Origin: Muricea muricata
Lineage: Eukaryota; Cnidaria; Anthozoa; Malacalcyonacea; Plexauridae
Direction: 5' to 3'
Length of the DNA: 64,000 nt
NCBI GenBank assembly: GCA_963855995.1
Contig: OY979716.1
Location: 42,915,854 to 42,979,853 of the forward strand
Within the stretch, counting starts at the first letter, position 1, and each line of letters opens with the position of its first letter. Shown here in pieces: positions 1 through 11,459 of this stretch. The notes beneath the pieces are model-generated. The model was not told where the DNA came from and did no database searches. It worked only from the letters and a program-made list of their open reading frames with translations. Position numbers and translations under genes: made by a program.

Positions 1-19
1 TGATTACAAACGAGTTAGC

Positions 20-297
20 TACAATCCTGGCAAAAATTATTGTGGACAGCACGCATGGATCTCAAATTACACGCATCTTGTTATAACTTCGTCAAAAAAG
101 TTTCTTCTCTCCCCTCTTCCCCCTAATCAATGTTGGATATCACGAAAACTGGTTGTTGGCAATGTCAACAACAAATTAGATTCAACAACATCGAGGAGGG
201 GGGTGAGGGGGATTTATTAAAGTGAAGATCAGCGCCAGACAGATGTGACGCTGTCCTTAGAAAGCTTACTGTCCACATAATTTTTGCCAGGATTGTA
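20..297. mobile_element. Tc1/mariner-type MITE with TA target duplication
   Basis: Terminal inverted repeats of about 26 bp face each other at 22-47 and 271-295. The left begins CAATCCTGGCAAAAATTAT and the right is its reverse complement with one base missing. A TA dinucleotide lies at 20-21 and 296-297, as expected for Tc1/mariner insertion. The interior holds a C-rich stretch (105-125) and a matching G-rich stretch (194-210) and no ORF. A diverged relative with the same plan lies at 24541-24795. Non-autonomous. Confidence 0.8.
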
Positions 298-3131
298 GTA
301 ATAGTATTGACAGATAAGAAAGAACTCTAACGTTAACATAAAGCTTTAATTTATATTCATAACGGCTTCGTCCCTGTTCTGTCTGATTGTATGAGCTTAC
401 TATAGTTGGTTGAAATGGCACATTTTAACCTGACAATCCACACAGCGAGTGGCACACTTGCTAATAGTGGGTTATGTAACAATGAAATCCCACTACAATC
501 AGCAAAACAGAGCGAGCATTTACCTGCAAAGCTACGTCAAATTTCAAGTTTACCTGCAAAGCTACGTCAAATTCCAAATAAGTGAGGAAATTTGCCGTAA
601 AAGATGCAAAAGGAACAAGAAAGAGCGAGAGAAAAATAGAGGAATATCAAAAAGAGAAAGGCTCTGAAAATGGAAATGACAAACGAAGGATAAAGTTGTT
701 CGCGACAGATCAGCCATTTTACTACACTTGCCACATCACCCCGGGCGAATTGAAAGTCACATCTATAGTTGCAATTATTTACATCTAATTACTACAAATA
801 GTACAAATAGATTCCTCATTCGATAGGCTTTTTATTGAGCTTTTATTTGCCCCCAAAGTATGTAGGTTAATTCAAAATCAAAGCTTACGACGTTGAACAA
901 CACATAAATTGTTTTATAAACATGATGAACTCATTGGCCAATATCTCCTAATTTATTTGACAGGCTCCTTCCAAAAGAGAATAAAAATCTTCCTCATGCT
1001 GTGTGTTATAATTCTTACAAGTTTTGTTGTAATTCGAGGATTTGTTTATCTGTGGCGGTCGTTTACATAAGTCTCTTCGGATTTTCCCGTGCTCTCAAGC
1101 ATGTGTGCTAACCTTCGAGAGCCGATGATCTAGCAATTGCGTTGGAGTAAATTCACGGGGAAAAAATGTCGTATAGTAAACTTTGACCTGTAGAATCGAT
1201 TTCCGTTGTCGTTGGTTGTTTAGGTAACATGCTTTCTTCAAAATAAAGCATCGCACATCTCACTTCCGGTTTGGAATGTTTTGTTGTCGGATTACGTGGC
1301 TGCTTAGAATTATATTTTCCTTATAACTTTCTTGTTTTTCTCTGCATTGAGCTAAAACTTGGTGACTAAATAGTATTTTCAAAGGGCTATACAGTAGTGT
1401 AAAGATAAAAAATAGCCGAGAAGCAAAGGCGATATTACGAGTCGTAAAACTTGGAGACATATAAAATTTCGTGAACTAATTAATATATTCATACACAATT
1501 CTCACTTCCAGACAAGAATTTGCTTCAAATACCACAAAAATGTTTTCAAAATCCAAGTAAATATACACTAAGCAGACAAACTTAATGCTGCAGATCTAAT
1601 GGTGGTATTTTCATCGAAAAATCTCAACCTGAAGCAAAGATATTTTAATTTTTAATTTGGGGTCCCAAACGACCCTGACGCATGGAACCTGTCGCGAAAG
1701 AGTAATAAAAACAAGAAAATATGATAAAGAAGCTTGCCGTTCATGTATGCAAAGAGAGAAAGCATGCTGTTGTTTTTTGGCGGCTGTGGGACAAAGAGAA
1801 AATGTTACGCAGTGCGAGTAACATTTAAGTATAAACTATACTGAGAGTGACATGTTTCAATACGCGAGTGGATCAATAGACAATACTAGTACTCCACTAG
1901 TACTTTAGTGCATATCGTGAATTTTTTCCTCTGCGCTGTGTTGCTATTTATTAACTGTACTATTTTATTGAATGAAACACAGATGTTTCTTTTGTACTTG
2001 AGTGCTGTATATTTGAAAGTGCCATGATGTTTTAATACAATTGGATAAATAAATAGCACTCAGATGGTCATTTATTTTTTCTCTGCTGCATTGAAGAAAC
2101 ATTGGGAAAAACTTGAAAACACAGACCCCCAAATTAATGTTCTAGTGACAGACTTGCATGTACAGCAGGAAGAGTGGGAGCCAGGGTGCTTAAATAGAGG
2201 GCAGTGAAACGCGCTAAGATCGCGCTGATCGGATGTGTGATGCGGAAATAGACTGGTACGAGCGTGCTTTTCGGTAAAATTGTTCAAATTGTTGCTTTTA
2301 GGCAAAATTGTGGATTTGTAAATAATGGTATATTTGTGCTGTTATTTTTGGAAAATTTTAATTTTTCAGTAACCTTTATACACTGTACCAACAAAGAGCC
2401 TTTTTGTCTGGGATGGGTATGTTGCCTTGTTTGGGATGTGAACTTATATTATAAAGAAAATATTGTGAAGAATGGAGGGAATATTTCAAAGTAAGATTTG
2501 GCCATGTTATCAACTTGTCCCAGCCTTGGAATTCAGGTATGTTAAAGATCACTTTTAGCTAATTACATTTTTGAATTTTTATTAAAATTGGAAATGTACT
2601 CTAGAAGATATAGTAAGGGAAAATTGTATATTTTTATGCGTTACATCATCACCTTGTATGACTACAGTTGTGTTCCCTGAAAGTATACAAAAGGTGCAGT
2701 GTTGTTATGCAATGATACTTTGTTATTAAATAAAAAAATTGTGTCTGTTTTAAAGCATTTCGTTGAAGTAACTGTAAGCTGTAAGAAGAATTTATGGTAT
2801 AACTAGTTTGTTGACCTATGCCTTCGCTGAGTTATACCGAACGCAAGTGTCAGTAAAATGTCGTCTTAGCTTCGAGACCCTGTGGTCAAGAGACCACGAT
2901 AATTTTTGTTTAGGAATCAGTGTGAAAACAAAAATTAGTTGCATGTAAAATAGCACTGTTTTTTGTATTCTATCGAACGAGAAGTATATGTGTACAAAAT
3001 GGAAAGATTTTTAAAAAAATTTTTAACAAACGTCATGTATGTGAAAGGAGGAAACGGTCATTTTTTTCAGTTTGATTTTCCATTACTAAAAGTCCGTAGA
3101 AATATCAAGTATTTAGGCAAGAAATCATAGA
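298..3131. other. gene-free AT-rich stretch
   Basis: No ORF here has recognisable motifs or exon-like structure; short ORFs on both strands look like chance. A direct duplication of a 30-bp unit lies at about 519-578 (TACCTGCAAAGCTACGTCAA at 521 and again at 551). A small hairpin with GTGGTC/GACCAC arms lies near 2882-2897. Part of this stretch may be the 5' flank or terminal region of the P-type element that becomes recognisable near 3.1 kb; I could not find its terminal inverted repeat. Confidence 0.5.
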
Positions 3132-4635
3132 ATGGGTGATACTTGTAAGAAAAGAGCAGCTGAACAGCTACCTATCCTTCAAAGAAAACAAAAGTTTCGC
3201 AAATCGATGAACAAGCTACTAGTTCATCTGGACCAAACGTACCCAACAGAAACGAAAGATTGCAACCGTGTGCTGGCTTGGAGGATGCTTTGATCAATGC
3301 TGTTCCAACACCCGTTCAATATTGTAGAAAAATAACATTGCAACCTCAGGAACTGCTTCTTTACTCCTTAGTCAATGTTGCCTTACCCCCTGGCACTAAA
3401 CTGGGGATGTGTTCTGCAGAAAAATATGCTGGTATCTCACTTGTTATTTACAAGTTATATGGTGTGTATTTCCCCTGTGTCAACATAAAAATGTATTTCT
3501 ACAGATGAATTAACAATATTACGAAGGGCCTTGGAAAATTTAATGGAAAGCTTAGGTGGAAATTTTATTCTAATTACATTGAAAGATATATAATTGCGTA
3601 GTCAGGTTACTAAAACATTAAATTAATAAATACGACGCTCTCTGACTAATAATGAATTAAATCTTTTTGCTAGCCAGACTGCTTAGCTTTCAGAAACATT
3701 AGACACCTAAAACATAATGATTATCAAAATTATGTGCTTACATTCCATACTGCAGTGTGTTTGCAACTTTTGATGAAGGCCTTGACTCCCAAGCTCAATA
3801 CGGAAAACCATATTGTCCTGCCCTTGTCACACAGGATGGCTGGTTAAGGGCAGGACAATATGGTTTTCCGTATTGAGCTTAGGAGTCAAGGCCTTCATCA
3901 AAAGTTGGAAACACACTGCAGTATGGAATGTAAGCACATAATTTTGATAATCATTACGTTTTAGGTGTCTAATGTTTCTGAAAGCTAAGCAGTCTGGCTA
4001 GCAAAAAGATTTAATTCATTATTAGTCATATTTATTTATTTAATACATTGAAAGAGTTGTTGTGAAATACCAACAAGACCTACAGAATTTGCTACTTCAT
4101 TCAGATGTTAGTGACAACATGCAAAAACATGATGAGTTAAGACAAGCTCTGGGATCAGAATGTCTTTCCAGTTTAAAAGCATGTGAAAGAACCCAAACTT
4201 TTGCCTATTCAATCAATGTGATTACAGGTACAATTGAAAGTAGATTTCCCAAATGGAGAGTTGTCTCTGATGTTGATAAGTTGGAAATACACCTATTTCA
4301 TATGGATAAGAGTACAGTCACTGTTTTTTATGATGTAATTGTATTAGAAGATGGTAGTTATTTTCTAATGAAAGACACAGAACATTAGATTTGGGTGATG
4401 TGATTCCTCAAACTGTACAAAATAAGAATCAATTGTATATGCTCATGTATATGGTTCAGGGGTTTTGGCAGAAAAGTACAAAAATCTTCTGCCTGAGAAC
4501 AATGCTTCTCCAGTATTTAAAACAGTTGATGGTGAACCCGGGGCATTTGTACAGACACTACCTAGGAATTCATGTGTTGATGAGAAGTGTGTTAGATCTA
4601 CAAAATGTTCCTTATTAATTCAAGATGGTACAAGG
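3132..4635 (+). pseudogene. P-superfamily (THAP9-like) transposase, 5' part, interrupted
   Basis: This is the N-terminal part of a P-element-type transposase. The C-terminal part lies 7.1 kb downstream at 11748-14359. Visible pieces are a basic start (3132-3250), a segment read at 3260-3508, and a longer exon from about 4055 with the block WRVVSDVDKLEIHLFHMD. After an in-frame TAG (4388) and a frameshift near 4465 comes a cysteine block ending at codon 4633-4635. This upstream region (conserved block, then CxxC, then a basic YSRTLKSR-type block) is familiar from multicopy cnidarian P-like elements; that is recall, not a search. A near-perfect palindrome (3643-4028) sits in the gap between the exons. 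The reading frame continues exactly at 11748 once the Merlin insertion and one target duplication are removed. Not functional. Confidence 0.65.
3643..4028. repeat. near-perfect 183-bp-arm palindrome (snapback)
   Basis: The left arm (3643-3825) and right arm (3846-4028) are reverse complements over 183 bp with about three mismatches, separated by a 20-bp loop (3826-3845). Arm ends are TGACTAATAATGAATT and AATTCATTATTAGTCA. A transcript would fold into one long hairpin. It lies in what looks like an intron of the P-type transposase. It may be a snapback MITE; no target duplication could be fixed. Confidence 0.9.
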
Positions 4636-4684
4636 GGAGCGATTGTAGAATACCCGTCCATTTTTTTAAACCCAAAAATAACCC

Positions 4685-5835
4685 TGGCTACTGGCTGCGT
4701 GGTGAGTTCCCATGAGAACGAGGTATAACTATGGTGACGCAAACTAAAACTAAGATATATTATTTTTGTGGCTACTGGCTATGCGGTGAGTTCCCATGAC
4801 AACGAGGTATAACTATAATGACGTAATCCACTCTCCACCGCAGAGGCTTTATTGGTTTAAAATAGTTTTAGTAGGATAATAGGGAGTAATGGGGTAATGA
4901 GGGATAGCATCTAGCGATGGGGGTACGATCGAAGAATTCAGAGGAAGCCTCTGCCATATAATGTGCGTTTCTCATGGATAGCTTTTGTTTCTACGGGATG
5001 GATGAGTTTACGAAGTTTTCAGATGCACACTACCTTGCCAAAACGTTTAGCATTTTGAAATAGTCTATCAGACAAAAGGTGTTTTAAATCAGAGTCGCTC
5101 ACACTCATGCGCATGGGTTTCGTCATCATGAATAATGAATGAGCTTTTGTCTGGGCTCGCGCCAATCTCCCGGGGTAATTTGACGCCATTTTGAAAACGT
5201 TTTATTGCAGAGGCTTCTCAAATTACAATTATTTCCCTCCTCATTAACTCCTATTATCCTACTAAAACTATTTTAAACCAATAAAGCCTCTGCGGAGGAG
5301 AGTGGATGTAATCTTAAAGTAAGATATATTATTTTTGTGGCTACTGGCTATGCGGTCAGTTTTCTTAAGAACGAGGTATAACTATAATGACGTAATCTAA
5401 AAGTAAGATATTATTTTTGTGGCTACTGGCTACGCAGTGAGTTTTCTAAAGAACAAGGTATAACTATAATCACGTAATCTTAAAGTAAGATATATTATTT
5501 TTGTGGCTACTGGCTACGCGGTCAGTTTTCTTAAGAATGAGGTATAACTATAATGATGCAAACTAAAAGTAAGATATATTATTTTTGTGGCTACTGGCTA
5601 CGCGGTGAGTTCCCATGCGAACGAGGTATAGATATAATGATGTAATCTTAAAGTAAGATATATAAATTTTTGGGCCTACTGGCTATGCGGTGAGTTTTCT
5701 TATGAGGTATAAATATGACATAATCTTAAAGCAAGATATATAAATTTTTGGGGCTACTGGCTACTGGCTACGCGGTTAGTTTTCTAAAGAACGAAATATC
5801 GCTGTAATGATGTAATCTGAAAGTAAGATATATTA
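4685..5835. repeat. left subterminal tandem array of Merlin element (about 85-bp unit)
   Basis: About eight copies of a unit of roughly 83-85 bp start near 4685, 4769, 5338, 5420, 5504, 5588, 5671 and 5751. Each contains GGCTACTGGCTACGCGGTGA, then GAACGAGGTATAACTATAAT, then GTAATCTTAAAGTAAGATAT. The second copy is followed by a MITE insertion. Reverse-complement relatives of the GGCTACTGGCTACGC core form the right-end array at 11460-11712, so the two ends of the element carry the array in opposite orientation. Candidate transposase-binding or structural repeats (inference). Confidence 0.85.
4829..5304. mobile_element. MITE with about 64-bp inverted ends, inside the repeat array
   Basis: Left end CACTCTCCACCGCAGAGGCT (4829) and right end (to 5304) are inverted repeats over about 64 bp, including the shared TTTAAAATAGTTTTAGTAGG. 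Flanks GACGTAATC (4820-4828) and GATGTAATC (5305-5313) are a 9-bp target duplication with one mismatch, lying inside a repeat unit whose uninterrupted copies read through this point. An 8-9-bp duplication suggests hAT- or Mutator-type mobilisation. No ORF. Confidence 0.8.
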
Positions 5836-5987
5836 CTGAAATAACACCTGGAGGACAAAGTTCGAATTAATGTTTCAGGTGTATAGAAATGCTAACTATA
5901 AATATGTGATGGTAAAACATTGCAGTTGACTTACATATATAGTGCTTTGTGCAGCCTGTTGTTTATTCAAAATAGATGATTCAGGTA

Positions 5988-6172
5988 AAGGTACGTTTAC
6001 ACACAGAGATATATCGGATATGAAGTATGTTCTCACGAAGAATTTTGTTGGCGTGGTATCAGGCCTTAATGAAAACACGCGCTCACCCGCATTTTGTGGT
6101 ACTAATAGTCATTAACTATGGTAGAAAATTTAATGGCACCCTACAAATAGTGGCACGTAAACGTACGATATT
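5988..6172. repeat. possible small MITE
   Basis: Short inverted motifs (GGTACGTTTACAC near 5990 and CACGTAAACGTAC near 6155) enclose about 180 bp without coding potential. The inverted match is only 9-12 bp, so this may be chance. Confidence 0.3.
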
Positions 6173-6233
6173 TGTATGTATTTATAATCTTTTGTATCTG
6201 GAGATTAATTATTCAAAACTTTACAGTGCTTTA

Positions 6234-6479
6234 AGCCTGGCCCCTCACTAGCGACATAAGCATAAGCACAAGGTAAAATAAAAGACAAAACAAAGAAATC
6301 CACTGAAGCATGCAACATAAGGCATCGAGATAAGCATAAGGACAAGCATAAGACTACGAGCATAAGTTATGGCAGGACAAAAGCAAATTCAAAAGAAATC
6401 CTTTTCTCCTTTGTCATAGAGGAAAATTTATCCTTTGTCATTTTGCTTGTGCTTATATGTCGCTAGTGAAGACCAGGCT
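6234..6479. mobile_element. PIF/Harbinger-type MITE, TTA target duplication
   Basis: Inverted ends AGCCTGGCCCCTCACTAGCG (6234) and the reverse complement of the right end, AGCCTGGTCTTCACTAGCGA (from 6479), extend over about 35 bp into ACATAAGCATAAGC-type sequence. TTA flanks both sides (6231-6233 and 6480-6482), the PIF/Harbinger signature. The interior is rich in CATAAG repeats and has no ORF. It lies inside the Merlin element, downstream of the DUF3987 gene's 3' end. Confidence 0.8.
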
Positions 6480-6501
6480 TTAGTCATTACAAATATTATT
6501 G

Positions 6502-6684
6502 AAGGCCTGTTTACATGAGCCGGGCATACTTTGGTTAAAAATGCAGAAGTTTATAACAGTTTTGACAATCATTTAAGATTTTCTGTCGTTTAACTTCTTC
6601 TAAACCAAACATTATAAGTCTAGGAAACCGATCAGATCTAGGCGACCGACGATGATGGATTGTTGCGGCTTATGTAAGCAAACC
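6502..6684. mobile_element. small MITE
   Basis: Imperfect inverted ends: AGGCCTGTTTACATGAGCC at the left and, reverse-complemented, GGGTTTGCTTACATAAGCC at the right. The flanking heptamer TTATTGA occurs on both sides and may be the target duplication. No ORF. Confidence 0.55.
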
Positions 6685-6716
6685 CTTATTGATAAGGTAA
6701 ATTTTCTGGATTGTTC

Positions 6717-8935
6717 TTACGCGTTATATTGTTCTAGTGTAATCAGATTTTGTCTTAGTAATAAATCCTTGATATTTTTTGTGATAGATTTGTGATGTGG
6801 TAGATTATATTTGCTATTGTAATAATTTAATTGGCAAAGATTGACGGACGGCAATGTGGCAAACATATTCGGCTGACGCTTGACAAAAACTTTTGTTGGT
6901 TGAGTACTTCTTGCAACTCGGGCAGACAGGACTGAACCAAAATTTGGCTTCAGCTGTTCAAGGGCATCATGAAACTCATTCTTTGTCGACTCGCGGACAA
7001 AACGAGGCACACATTGTCGAAACACTCGAAAGCTAACAACTGGGCCAGGGAAAAGCAGGATGGCTGATTTCATGTCATCAGTAGTTGGTTGTGGCCTTGG
7101 TACTTCACACATTGTGAGTGATAGATTTGATGAACTGTAATGACAAAAATACCGTAGAAAATTGTTGAGAAATTATTGCAAGGCGAATACGCTATACAGA
7201 TACACAATGTTCTTAAATATCAATCAAGAAAGGTTTTCCGAGAGCTACATTAAGGACTTTGAAAGTCTACAAAACCCCTTTCCGCGACGTTCCAGCATAT
7301 GTATATTGTTATGACAACTGTTCTCACTAATCTACATAATTTGAAAACAACCCAAGAGCCAATATTGTTAACCCAACTACATGTAGCAACGTCCTCTATT
7401 TACTAAGCAATTTTTGTAAGGAATGATAATACCGTACAAGTCTATATACCACAAAGCTTGTATTACAAAACCCCTTTCCGCGACGTTGCAGCGTATGTAT
7501 TGCTATGACAACTGTTCTTGCTAATGTATACATAATTTGAAAACAACCATAGACAACTACATGTAGAACATCCTCTATTTACTAAGTAATTTTTGTAAGG
7601 AATGATAAAACCGTACAAGTCTATATACCACAAAGCTTGTAGTAAATAAATGCCTGAAATAAATATGCATAAAAATTTATTGAAATGTATTAAAATATCA
7701 AACTTACTTCACATAGCATGTGTTTCTGTGTTTCCAAATAGTTCACGCAGCTGATGGCGCGCTGTAAAGTTTGCAACAGAATAACTGTGGGAATTCCTAC
7801 GTCCGCATGCCCAGCAAGAACGTTTTTCATTCCAATTGTAAAAGCGTGGAGGGCTGCAGCTACTCTTGGGATTAAATCTAATTTCTTAGACTTAGGTGGT
7901 GGATAAAATCCCTCTTGAATCGCCTCATTCACTTTGCCAATGAACTCGTCCTTTTTTTATTTCAGTAGCTGTTTTGCTTCTTCGTCAAATGTATATGGCC
8001 TGTTGTGTTGTTGCTGGCAGTTGTTGATGTAATCGAAGACGTGGTCAATCCTGTCGTCAGGCTCTGTACTCAAGTAATCTCGAGCTCTTTCAACTTCAGA
8101 AGACGTTGGACAGAGGGCAAGGGGAGCAGTAAACAGGAAACGGTCGATCAAACCTTGACCACGATCCATTCTGGCGATAAGTTTTGTGGCGTTTGGCATC
8201 TGAGTGGAACCAAGTATAGAGAATGGAGAGTTCATTGGAATTTCTCGTGTTTCTTCTGTAGAGTAACTGTAAGTGGTTGGCTCCCCTGAAAATAGTTTAC
8301 AAAGTAACATGGCGTCGCCACTCGCATTCTAGTCATCACTTTTCAAGAGTTTGTTTATGACATCAAATATTTTAGGCGACACTAAAAACCCACTATTTTT
8401 TGTAGCAAGATGTTTCACCAAACCAGATGATGTTGTTCTGTCTAGCGTCGATTCTTTTTCCTCCAGCAATTGGTTCAAGACAACCATGCTGCAAGGCTGA
8501 AGACTTCCCAGTGCCAGGGTAGCCAACGAAGATTGTGTATAAGTTCAGTGGTTGCTCATGGGTAAGTGGTTGCTCATGGGTGCTTCCACAGTATATCCAT
8601 TTCTGGCGGACAAAAATGTTGAGGTGGCTAATAAGGCAGGCATTAAATCGCCAATTGAACTGTTTAGAGAGGTTGCTTTGCTGTTTAAGAATCTCACGAC
8701 ATCTTCCGGAAAGATATCCTGAAACTGAAACTGAACCGGAACATTCGAAACTCTCTTATCTAGTTGCGTCCAGGTTGTCTCGTGCTGTCTTGCGACCTTT
8801 AGAATAGGATTAGTGCTAGCCATGGATGAAAAGAAATTGAACTGTCGAAGGAAAGCAGCAAGGAGTGACTGAGGCTTGACAGTGGCATACGAATCCGTTT
8901 TGTCACTGATATCGCCAATGATCGAATATCTGCCA
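6717..8935 (-). pseudogene. DUF3987-type P-loop ATPase-like gene carried by the Merlin element
   Basis: The minus-strand coding run extends from about 8935 (the first in-window ATG is at 8823, but the same frame is open upstream to an AG at about 8935) to the stop at 6717. Near 8500 a different frame reads a Walker A motif, VGYPGTGKSS; an 18-bp duplication (the MSNHLP repeat, 8545-8580) has shifted the frame just before it. Then come the blocks SSGLVKHLATKNSGFLVSP, an in-frame TAG before the LLCKLFSGE block, and ARMDRGQGLIDRFLF, which resemble DUF3987 proteins of mobile regions. A TAA lies after QLLK (about 7957). A 5' splice site after HMLCE and an AG near 7105 bound an intron of about 600 bp. 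The last exon ends with FVKRQP and NLITLEQYNA. Overall about 550 codons with at least two stops and two frameshifts: recently decayed. The biochemical role in animals is unknown to me; P-loop NTPase or helicase/primase-like is inferred from the family. Confidence 0.7.
7269..7641. repeat. tandem duplication in the DUF3987 intron
   Basis: Two adjacent copies (7269-7464 and 7465-7641) share ACAAAACCCCTTTCCGCGAC at the start and CTATATACCACAAAGCTTGT at the end. The second copy lacks about 20 bp in the middle. They fall wholly in the intron of the minus-strand DUF3987 gene. Confidence 0.9.
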
Positions 8936-9835
8936 GCGAAAGTAACTAAGTGTCATGAGTGTCATATCAAATTGCTGGTGAAATTGTATCTATATTGTTA
9001 AAAGGTGGTGTGGCCAGTGTGGTTTAACAATTATCCCATGGTTATACCTTATTTTTTACGATGTTTTAAAATATCCTACAAACCGAAAATCTCTGTTAGT
9101 TCCAGCCATCCATTAGAACTATAATATTGTAATTTAGTAATCAGCAAACATCACTGAAAACGTACTTAAACTTCATTATGGATTTATAGTATAGCATAAA
9201 ATTGATACCAAAAACTGAAAAATCTGACAGTGATTATTAATTAGAAAAATTATGGTTATGAAAATCAGACAGTCAATTATTCAATAGAATTAAAACCCAC
9301 ATGCCGATGTAATATAAAAAGGTTTGATATTGTCCGATTTCGATTGACCGCCTAAAATCGCGCACAAAAGGGCACAGCACACGCAATGATTTGGTTAGTC
9401 GACAAAAATTGGGCGGCTAAAATTGTTTTGTGTGCCTAACCAAAACTAAACTTGTGTGTTTCGGTGTGGGAAAGATAGCATTTCGATCACACTTAGGTGA
9501 TTTTTTTGACGATACCAAAACAAGGATAACAACTTATTTCCAACATTATAATTGATGTTAAGAGCATTAAAATAAACACATAAATCCCTCGTGAAGGTAT
9601 AGTCACCTAAAATTTTAGTAAACTAAAAAATAATTTTATGTGCATGTGGGCGTAAGTTGGTGGATAGGGGGTGTGATATTACTAGAATGATGGAATTTCC
9701 GTTGCTTAATTATGAATAGTAATGTTTTTCATTGGACGGTGAAAAACACAGCGAAAACAATATGAAATATGAAGCTATTATAGACCTCTTTTAAAATGAT
9801 GTGGATTAAAAAAGCTTAGTGTATCGGGTGCTAGG
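8936..9835. other. divergent intergenic region inside the Merlin element
   Basis: This 0.9-kb stretch lies between the 5' ends of the minus-strand DUF3987 gene and the plus-strand Merlin transposase, so both would be transcribed away from it. It is AT-rich and has no ORF with recognisable motifs. An imperfect inverted repeat (GACCGCCTAAAATCGCGCAC near 9346; GGGCGGCTAAAATTGTTTTG near 9410) is visible. The promoters are presumably here, but no element can be named. Confidence 0.5.
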
Positions 9836-10843
9836 TTGGGAGAGGGTGTCCAGGTTTGCGTTAAATTCGGAAAGATTTTAAAAACGAATAGTTTTTCACA
9901 AACTGATTTGTCATGTTTTGAAAATAAAGACGCTGAAACACAGTGCGGCGTAGAAAAAAGCAGCTACGGCAGAAATAATAAATTAGATAAATGGACTTAC
10001 GACCGGTTAAAAGACGAGGTTTTATGTCGGAAGGACATAACCATAAATTGGTGCATGAAAGAGGAATTGATAGCACATGAAAGAGTTTGCAGACATTGCA
10101 GTGAGCAAATGAAACTAGTGGAATATACGGACAGATACAAGTGGGAATGTCGAAGACAGATTGGTGGAAAGAGGCACAAGGTTGAAATGTCAATAAGAAA
10201 AGGTAGTTGGTTCGAAAATAGCAACCTGTCATTAGAGGAAGTATTGAAGTTGACATATTGGTGGTGTCAAGATGTGAAGCAGGAGGAGATATGTCATGAG
10301 CTTAACATCGCTTTTCATACCGCGGTTGATTGGGGCAGTTTCTGCTGCGAAATGTGTGAAATAACACTTCTAGAACAAGACCAACAAATTGGTGGACCTG
10401 GCAAGATTGTCCAAATCGACGAAAGCAAATTCGGCAAAAGGAAATACCATCGAGGGCATCGTGTAGAAGGACAGTGGGTTTTTGGCAGGATTGAAGAAGA
10501 GTCTAGGCATAGTTTTATGGCAGCTGTAGACAAGAGAGATGAAGCGACATTGCTACCTCTGATACAAAAACACATCGCACCGGGGACAACGATAATTTTG
10601 GATTGCTGGAAAGCTTATTGTAATTTAGAGAAGCACGGCTACGAGAATCGCCTTGTCAATCATTCAAAAGAGTTGAGTGACGAGGGATTTCACACGAACA
10701 AAATCGAGGGACACTGGTGACAGGCGAAGTCAAAACTTCCAAGTTTTGGTGTGCAAAAGAGCATGTTTTTGTCGCACTTAGCAGAGTTTTTGTGGCAATA
10801 TGAAAATAAGGATAGAGATTTATTTTCGATATTTATGACTTAA
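9836..10843 (+). pseudogene. Merlin transposase (DDE, IS1016/ISXO2-like), premature stop
   Basis: Catalyses cut-and-paste of the surrounding element (family knowledge). From the start used at 9836 (TTG; the true start may be further upstream or in an upstream exon) the ORF runs 294 codons. A zinc-ribbon-like segment lies around residues 83-105 (VCRHCSEQMKLVEY and a later C). The catalytic triad is visible: D195 in VQIDESKFGKRKYHRG, D256 in ILDCWKAY and E291 in NKIEGHW. TGA at 10718-10720 replaces the Arg codon (CGA) expected after IEGHW. The frame stays open after it for 40 more codons, with the block AKSKLPSFGVQKSMFLSHL, to a TAA at 10841. The copy is therefore disabled by a single CGA to TGA change. 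Divergent from the DUF3987 gene. Confidence 0.9.
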
Positions 10844-11459
10844 CTTTATCTTACTTTATACGTAGCATATTTGGATATCTTCGTAAGACTTAGCTTATCT
10901 TTGTTATCTTAGTAGCACTTAGTAAATTATATAGCCTTATTCATAAATGTAATATATTATTCAGCTGATTGTGTTGTGTTATTGTATGTGGGTTGTCCTA
11001 TACTGATTTCGTGCATGTAAATTCTATCATGATAATTTAATGCCAACTCTCAAGGTAATATTATATGAATAGTAATGGCTGGGTTTGTAGAAATTGCTTG
11101 GAATGCGAAGTTTTTAATTGGATTTTTTTAAATTAAACTTTCTAACAGATGGGAATCTATTAACAAAACTATTTGGTTTAATTTATTAACCAGTAAGTGA
11201 AATAATAGCTTTAGCGATGTTGCGAACCGAACCTTCTCATTTGAGCATGTAAACATTGTTGCATTGTTGTAAATTTGTCACTGAAATAGTATGTCAACCT
11301 CCCAATGCCGTATCAGGGTCATGCAATGCCTTCTTTCACTCGAAAATGGTTGCTGATTTTTTCATCTACAACCCTTATAGTCTTAATAAATAGCTTGTAT
11401 TCATGATTTGAAAATCTTCACGACACAGAATATATAATTATAGCTTATTGATAATACAT
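10844..11459. other. 3' untranslated/flanking part of Merlin element
   Basis: AT-rich, no gene seen. It runs from the ancestral stop of the Merlin transposase to the right subterminal repeat array. Confidence 0.5.

Noticed and set aside
2072-2494. Overlapping short ORFs near 2.1-2.5 kb as N-terminal P-element exons
   Set aside because: No THAP-type C2CH pattern could be read in either ORF.
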